In this document: positions 63,085 to 63,811 of the stretch, in pieces | How positions within the stretch are numbered: the first letter of the stretch is position 1 | Layout of the letters: each line of letters opens with the position of its first letter | Source of the DNA: Halorubrum aidingense JCM 13560 | GTDB lineage: Archaea; Halobacteriota; Halobacteria; Halobacteriales; Haloferacaceae | Direction of reading: 5' to 3' | Length of the DNA stretch: 63,811 nt | Assembly: GCF_000336995.1 (NCBI RefSeq) | Contig: NZ_AOJI01000017.1 | Coordinates: 1 to 63,811 of the forward strand | The notes under the pieces: generated by a model | Seen by the model: the letters and a program-made list of their open reading frames with translations, nothing else | The model's database searches: none | What the model was told of the DNA's origin: nothing | Made by a program: the position numbers and the translations under genes

Positions 63085-63811
63085 ATGACCGAAGACGACA
63101 CTCAGACGTTCGATTCGACCGTATACTACGACGACGACGCCGACCGCGAGGCCATCACTCACAAGACCGTGGCCGTGCTCGGCTACGGCTCGCAGGGGCA
63201 CGCGCACGCCCAGAACCTCCACGACAGCGGGGTCGACGTGGTCGTCGGCCTCCGCGAGGACAGTTCCTCGTGGGACGCCGCCGAGAGCGACGGGCTCCGC
63301 GTGGCGACCCCCGCCGACGCCGTCGCCGACGCCGACATCGTGAGCGTCCTCGTCCCCGACACCGTCCAGCCGGACGTCTACGAGAACGCCATCGAGCCGA
63401 ACCTGGAGGCGGGCGACACGCTGCAGTTCGCGCACGGGTTCAACATCCACTACAACCAGATCCAGCCGCCCGAGGACGTCGACGTGACGATGGTCGCGCC
63501 GAAGTCGCCGGGCCACCTCGTCCGCCGGAACTACGAGAACGACGAGGGGACGCCGGGACTGCTAGCGATCTACCAGGACGCGACCGGCGACGCTCACGAC
63601 GAGGGGCTCGCGTACGCGGCCGCGATCGGCTGTACCCGCGCCGGCGTCGTCGAGACGTCGTTCCGCGAGGAGACCGAGACCGACCTGTTCGGCGAGCAGG
63701 CCGTCCTCTGTGGCGGCGTCACCTCGCTGGTCAAGCAGGGCTACGAGACGCTCGTCGACGCCGGCTACTCGCCGGAGATGGCGTACTTCGAGTGTCTCAA
63801 CGAGCTCAAGC
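63085..63811 (+). CDS. ilvC: ketol-acid reductoisomerase (3' truncated by window edge)
   Basis: The first 242 residues of an NADPH-dependent enzyme that converts acetolactate to dihydroxyisovalerate. The Rossmann motif is [32 protein letters not shown] and the acidic metal-site segment [19 protein letters not shown] are present. ATG 63085 lies 11 bases after ilvN and the gene runs past the window end; about a third of the enzyme is missing. Confidence 0.95.
   Translation, partial: MTEDDTQTFDSTVYYDDDADREAITHKTVAVLGYGSQGHAHAQNLHDSGVDVVVGLREDSSSWDAAESDGLRVATPADAVADADIVSVLVPDTVQPDVYENAIEPNLEAGDTLQFAHGFNIHYNQIQPPEDVDVTMVAPKSPGHLVRRNYENDEGTPGLLAIYQDATGDAHDEGLAYAAAIGCTRAGVVETSFREETETDLFGEQAVLCGGVTSLVKQGYETLVDAGYSPEMAYFECLNELK

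Overview
The window is from a haloarchaeon, most likely Halorubrum or a close relative (inferred). The DNA is very GC-rich, the proteins are acidic, and many families are haloarchaeal: halocyanins, RdfA with its SMC-related partner, bat-type HTH_10 regulators, a TbsP-like regulator, DUF371, DUF5799, VNG_1110C and a CGCGG RiPP precursor. Many genes sit behind TATA-like boxes with little or no leader. The left edge carries a 19-base Nextera (Tn5 mosaic end) adapter, so this is the end of an under-trimmed short-read contig. The right edge cuts ilvC.

Layout. 1-5.7 kb: surface and regulatory proteins, including two adjacent secreted proteins with cohesin-like domains, one ending in a dockerin. 5.8-13.3 kb: housekeeping genes (proS, a NUDIX hydrolase, UspA, DUF371, an amidohydrolase, and two translation-associated GTPases, YchF and DRG). 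13.4-20.4 kb: a type A1 haem-copper oxidase with coxB, a fused subunit I+III gene and a detached subunit IV. 20.6-23.5 kb: VOC dioxygenase, halocyanin and a possible PD-(D/E)XK protein. 23.5-27.7 kb: an AT-rich gene-poor interval, then an SMC/Rad50-like gene and rdfA (cell shape). 27.7-30.7 kb: acyl-CoA dehydrogenase, a RIO-like kinase and an EamA transporter. 30.8-40.4 kb: a livKHMGF-type importer divergent from a proline-degradation pair, with an HTH_10 regulator and a TbsP-like regulator.

40.5-49.8 kb is a nitrous oxide reduction island, all on the minus strand. It contains a Cys-rich NarO/DmsR-like regulator, a small winged-helix regulator, nosZ, a membrane protein, nosD, nosF, nosY, a halocyanin, a second HTH_10 regulator and a CGCGG-type candidate RiPP precursor. 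No radical SAM enzyme lies in the window. Two promoters in this island share a CGAAC-N-GTTCG palindrome next to the TATA box.

49.9-58.7 kb: aldo/keto reductase, a phosphotransferase, a 709-residue orphan whose C-terminal part looks like a CHAT fold without its catalytic residues, DUF7557 and DUF5799 proteins, a third halocyanin, and menA-menC. 58.9-63.8 kb: a leucine/isoleucine/valine operon (leuA, ilvB, ilvN, ilvC). The leuA start region appears frameshifted. No tRNA, rRNA, CRISPR array or intact insertion sequence was seen.
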